Of a stretch of DNA of 64,000 bases, positions 60,882 through 64,000 are shown piece by piece; position 1 is the stretch's first letter; every line of letters begins with the position of its first letter. The notes beneath the pieces were generated by a model. It had not been told where the DNA came from and did not search any database. It saw only the letters and a program-made list of their open reading frames with translations. Origin of the DNA: DATKJS01 sp964551995 (GTDB lineage Bacteria; Acidobacteriota; Aminicenantia; Aminicenantales; Saccharicenantaceae); contig CAZKFD010000014.1 in the NCBI GenBank assembly GCA_964551995.1, forward strand, positions 1 through 64,000, given 5' to 3'. A program made the translations under genes and the position numbers.

Positions 60882-63166
60882 GCGGCGCTAGGCGCGGGAG
60901 GGCGGCGCGGATCATCATTTTCGGCGTCGTCCAGGGGGTGGGATTCCGGCCGTTCGTCTATCGCCTCGCCCACCGGCTGGGGCTCACGGGCTGGGTCAAG
61001 AACGCCGGTTTCGGCGTCGAGATCCACATTGAAGGAGGGACGGAAGCGTCGCGGAAGCGGTTCCAGTCCGTCCTCCGGAGAAACCCGCCGCCGCTGGCGC
61101 GGATCGAAAGGATGGAGGCCGTCCCCGCCGCGCCGCAGGGCTGCCGGACCTTCGAAATCCGCGAGACCCGGCGGGGAGAGAGCTTCGTCTTCATCTCGCC
61201 CGACATCGCCACATGCCGCGACTGCCTCAAGGAGGTCCGGACGCCGGGCGAGCGTCGGTACCGCTACCCGTTCACCAACTGCACGAATTGCGGCCCCCGC
61301 TACACGATCGTCGAACGGCTCCCCTACGACCGGCCGCAGACGACGATGGCCGGGTTCCCGATGTGCCCGGATTGCGCCAGGGAGTATGGCGACCCGCTCG
61401 ACCGTCGGCACCACGCCCAGCCCATCGCCTGCCCGGTGTGCGGCCCCCGGGTGACGCTCCGCGAGTCGCGGACGGGCAGGGAGATCCCGGGCGGGATCGC
61501 GGAAGCCGCGGCCCTCATCCGGCGGGGGGCGATTCTCGCCGTGAAAGGCCTCGGGGGCTTCCATCTGGTTTGTGATCCCTTCAACCGGACGGCCGTCCGC
61601 CGGCTGCGCGCCGTCAAGGCGCGGAAGACCAAACCCCTGGCGCTCATGGCCAAGGACATTGCGACGGTCGAAACGTTCGCCCGAGTGGCGGCCGCTGAGC
61701 GGCGGCTCCTCCTGTCTTCGCGGCGCCCGATCGTCCTGCTCAAAAAAAAGAAGGATATCCCCCTCATCGCCCCGAACCTCGACGAGGTCGGCTTCATGCT
61801 GCCGTACACGCCGCTCCACCACCTCCTCCTCGAGTCCCTGGACGTCATCGTAGCCACGAGCTCCAACCGCAAGGACGCCCCGATCATGAAGGACGAAAGG
61901 GAGGGGATCCGGGGCCTCTCGGATTTCCTCCTGACCCACAACCGCCCGATCGCCATGCGCGCCGACGACTCCGTCGCCAAAATCGCCGCGGGGGAGCCCC
62001 TTTTCGTCCGGCGGGCGCGGGGCTACGTCCCATACCCCCAGCCGGTGCCCGAGGGCCTGCGGTGCGGCTGTTCCCTGATCGCGCTCGGCGGCGAGCTCAA
62101 GGACACCATTTCCGTCTATAAGAAAGGGTACGTGGTCACGAGCCAGTTTCTGGGTGATCTCGACGACTACCGGAACCTCGGCTATTTCGAGGAGACTCTG
62201 GCCCATCTCCGCCGCCTCTTCGGGGTCCGGCCCGACGCCGTCGTCACGGACCTCCATCCGGATTTCCGGACGACGCGCCTCGCCGCCCGGATGGGGATCC
62301 CCCACTTCAGGGTCCAGCATCATTTCGCCCACGTCCTCGCGCCCCTTCTCGAACACGGCATCATGCCCGAGCGGAGAATCCTGGGTGTCGCCCTCGACGG
62401 CTACGGATACGGCGAGGACGGAGAGGCGTGGGGCGGTGAGTTCCTTCTAGCCGATTACCTGGGCTACGAGCGCTTCGCCCGCTTCAAGCCCGTTCCTCTT
62501 CCCGGCGGAGACGTGGCCGCGCGCGAGCCTTGGCGGATGGCCCTGTCGCACCTCATCGACGCCTATGGGCCCGATCTCCCGGATATTGCACCGCTCCGGA
62601 AGATCGGCGCGGCCCGGAAGCGGGCCGTCGTCCAGATGATCCGCCGCCGGGTCCGGTCACCGCTCACATCAAGCTGCGGCCGTCTGTTCGACGCTGTGTC
62701 CTATCTCTGCGGCACGGCCCCCGAAGCGATGGAATACGAGGCCGAAGCGGCCATGCGCTTCGAGGCCGCTGCCGAACCTCCAGCCGGGAGGATCTATCCC
62801 TTCCTCGTCTCCGCTCCTTCTCCGGGATCGCCGGCCGAAATCTCGTTCGCTCCCCTGATCCGGGCTATCGCACAGGATATCGGGCGCGGTGTCTCCGTCG
62901 GCCGAGTTTCTTCCGTTTTCCACAGCACCCTGGCCGAGCTCATCCTGAGGATCGCGGAAGACGCCAGGAAAAGCCGCGGAACGGACACGGTCGTCCTCGC
63001 CGGCGGGGTCTTTCTCAACAGGAAGCTCCTCGAGAGAGCTTCCCGGCGCCTGGCCGCCCGGGGGTTCCGGATCCTCAGATCGACGCTGTATTCCCCCAAC
63101 GACGAATCTCTTTCGCTGGGCCAGATCGCCTGGGGCCTGGCCCGCCTCAAAAAATCGGGGATGTGA
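60878..63166 (+). CDS. hypF: [NiFe]-hydrogenase maturation carbamoyltransferase HypF
   Basis: 762 aa from the ATG at 60878, overlapping the queH stop; the longer frame upstream is shadow of queH. Order of domains: acylphosphatase (FGVVQGVGFRPFVYRLA, 10-100), zinc fingers (C..C with TNCTNCGPRYT, MCPDCARE, IACPVCGPR, about 110-185), YrdC-like (about 200-390) and Kae1-like carbamoyltransferase with GVALDGYGYGEDGEAWGGE (about 500-520). It makes the carbamoyl/cyanide ligands of the NiFe site. hypABCDE and hydrogenase genes are not in the window. Confidence 0.97.
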   Translation: MSGARRGRAARIIIFGVVQGVGFRPFVYRLAHRLGLTGWVKNAGFGVEIHIEGGTEASRKRFQSVLRRNPPPLARIERMEAVPAAPQGCRTFEIRETRRGESFVFISPDIATCRDCLKEVRTPGERRYRYPFTNCTNCGPRYTIVERLPYDRPQTTMAGFPMCPDCAREYGDPLDRRHHAQPIACPVCGPRVTLRESRTGREIPGGIAEAAALIRRGAILAVKGLGGFHLVCDPFNRTAVRRLRAVKARKTKPLALMAKDIATVETFARVAAAERRLLLSSRRPIVLLKKKKDIPLIAPNLDEVGFMLPYTPLHHLLLESLDVIVATSSNRKDAPIMKDEREGIRGLSDFLLTHNRPIAMRADDSVAKIAAGEPLFVRRARGYVPYPQPVPEGLRCGCSLIALGGELKDTISVYKKGYVVTSQFLGDLDDYRNLGYFEETLAHLRRLFGVRPDAVVTDLHPDFRTTRLAARMGIPHFRVQHHFAHVLAPLLEHGIMPERRILGVALDGYGYGEDGEAWGGEFLLADYLGYERFARFKPVPLPGGDVAAREPWRMALSHLIDAYGPDLPDIAPLRKIGAARKRAVVQMIRRRVRSPLTSSCGRLFDAVSYLCGTAPEAMEYEAEAAMRFEAAAEPPAGRIYPFLVSAPSPGSPAEISFAPLIRAIAQDIGRGVSVGRVSSVFHSTLAELILRIAEDARKSRGTDTVVLAGGVFLNRKLLERASRRLAARGFRILRSTLYSPNDESLSLGQIAWGLARLKKSGM

Positions 63167-63175
63167 TCCGGAGGA

Positions 63176-63952
63176 TCAGGAATGCTCCCTGTCTTCGGGT
63201 GCACGGGCGGCCCTTTCGGCCCGCATCCTGAGACCTCCCACGAGGGAGAAGATCCCGTTCGAGACGGCGGCCCCGACCCAACCTGCGGCCCCTCCGGCCG
63301 CGAAGCCGAGAATGCCTCCCAGGACCGTGAACACGACCCCACCGGCCAGCCTGCCCTGGACTTCCGTGAAGAACGAGGGCAGGGCGCCGACAAGGCGGGG
63401 GAATAAGCTCGTGACCCCGACCAGGAGGCCCAGGAGGATGCCCGCGAAAAGACCCATGGCCCCGAAGAACCAGAAGAACGAGACCGGCTGAAATCTCCTC
63501 ACCACGAGGTCGAGACCCCCGGGGGCGGCTCCGGCCTTGACGGCCGGCCGGCCCGCCGCCTCGCGGGCGGCCTTTTCGCAAACGGGACACGCCGCCGAAG
63601 CATCCGGGAGGACCATCCCGCAGACCGGGCAGGGATAGCCGCTGCCGGAGCGGGCCATCCGGCCCCCGCAACGCAGGCAGGCCTCGGCCTCGAGGTCATT
63701 CTCGAACCCGCAGAAGATGCAGATGGCCCTACGGTCCTGAAGGGAGGGAGGCTTCGCCGGGCGCCAGTCGTCCCCGTCGTAAACATACCATCTCCCCGTC
63801 TGGGCGCCGATCATCCAGAAGTGGCCTTCCTCGTCCTTGAGCCGGAGCTGTTTCAGCGAGTCGATAAACTCCCTCTGGGAGATCCTCCCCTCGTTGAACC
63901 TTTCCTTCAGCCGACCGAAGGCCGACTCGATTTCACGGAACTGGTCCGACAT
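63176..63952 (-). CDS. Zinc-ribbon membrane protein
   Basis: 258 aa from the ATG at 63952, with GGGAG/GGAG upstream; an ATG at 63997 is possible near the window edge. N-terminal helix, WYVYDGDDWRPAKPP, then two zinc ribbons (CIFCGF...CLRCGG and CPVCGM...CPVCEK, about 80-130) and three to four TM segments in the C-terminal half (FFWFFGAMGLFAGILLGLLVGV, GGVVFTVLGGILGFAAGG). Function unknown. It is convergent with hypF, 9 bp apart. Confidence 0.72.
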   Translation of the reverse strand: MSDQFREIESAFGRLKERFNEGRISQREFIDSLKQLRLKDEEGHFWMIGAQTGRWYVYDGDDWRPAKPPSLQDRRAICIFCGFENDLEAEACLRCGGRMARSGSGYPCPVCGMVLPDASAACPVCEKAAREAAGRPAVKAGAAPGGLDLVVRRFQPVSFFWFFGAMGLFAGILLGLLVGVTSLFPRLVGALPSFFTEVQGRLAGGVVFTVLGGILGFAAGGAAGWVGAAVSNGIFSLVGGLRMRAERAARAPEDREHS

Positions 63953-64000
63953 CGGCTCCGCTCCCCGCCGTCTATCGCCGCCGTTTTCATAACTCATTAT

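Noticed and set aside
60335..63166. 943-codon HypF frame starting inside queH
   Set aside because: The extra N-terminal part is shadow of queH; the acylphosphatase domain begins right after the ATG at 60878.
1..64000. tRNA or rRNA genes, insertion sequences, CRISPR arrays, attachment sites
   Set aside because: Scanned by eye in the intergenic regions; no cloverleaf with CCA-adjacent arms, no transposase-like protein, no spaced direct repeats. Gaps are almost all under 300 bp.

Overview
The window is 64 kb of GC-rich, densely coded bacterial DNA with no rRNA, tRNA, IS element or CRISPR array that I can recognise. The gene set points to a diderm, largely anaerobic heterotroph: a Wza/Wzc-type polysaccharide exporter and an outer-membrane barrel, a pyruvate/2-oxoacid:ferredoxin oxidoreductase, a short anaerobe-type ThiC, HypF, QueH, several secreted hydrolases and c-di-GMP enzymes. 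Acidobacteriota/Aminicenantes-like lineages would fit, but this is inference from gene content and not a phylogenetic placement.

Left part (1-31.6 kb), housekeeping and envelope genes. It opens with the 3' part of a giant PilY1-like pilus/adhesin gene and a small secreted coiled-coil protein. A minus-strand LemA-TPM-TPM-prolyl oligopeptidase operon follows. Plus-strand genes come next: a zinc-ribbon protein, a divergent phosphofructokinase, glgC and a DUF4091 glycosidase-like protein. A minus-strand five-gene cassette (13.5-16.7 kb) encodes a tiny secreted Cys-containing protein, a beta-propeller, a redoxin lipoprotein and an ABC exporter. A lone urocanase has its own terminator. A c-di-GMP block pairs a GAF-GGDEF-PilZ protein with an HD-GYP protein around a divergently read coiled-coil gene. 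rpmE-prfA-prmC, rsmD, several unknowns, and an ABC exporter linked to a nucleotidyltransferase-like protein complete this part.

Middle (31.7-50.8 kb), a single-strand polysaccharide locus of about 19 kb. Reading right to left on the minus strand it encodes a Wzx flippase, two GT4/GT2 pairs and further glycosyltransferases, a Wzy-like polymerase, a VanZ-sugar transferase fusion, a geranylgeranyl-reductase-like flavoprotein, an outer-membrane barrel, Wza, a Wzc BY-kinase, a second O-antigen-ligase-like protein and a TPR protein. Genes overlap or lie within about 60 bp of each other. In the leader, between a U-tract hairpin and the flippase start, sits GGCGGTAGCCTG, an 11/12 match to the enterobacterial ops element that recruits RfaH. 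This suggests antitermination control of the whole locus and is the most interesting signal in the window.

Right part (50.8-64 kb), plus-strand metabolic genes, many with clear -35/-10 promoters: thiC overlapping an endonuclease-IV-fold gene; a four-subunit 2-oxoacid:ferredoxin oxidoreductase (gamma-delta-alpha-beta); a TlpA-like redoxin; a minus-strand CaiB/BaiF CoA-transferase; a FabH-like ketoacyl synthase preceded by a possible leaderless 15-codon upstream ORF; a membrane coiled-coil protein; queH overlapping hypF; and a minus-strand zinc-ribbon membrane protein at the right edge.
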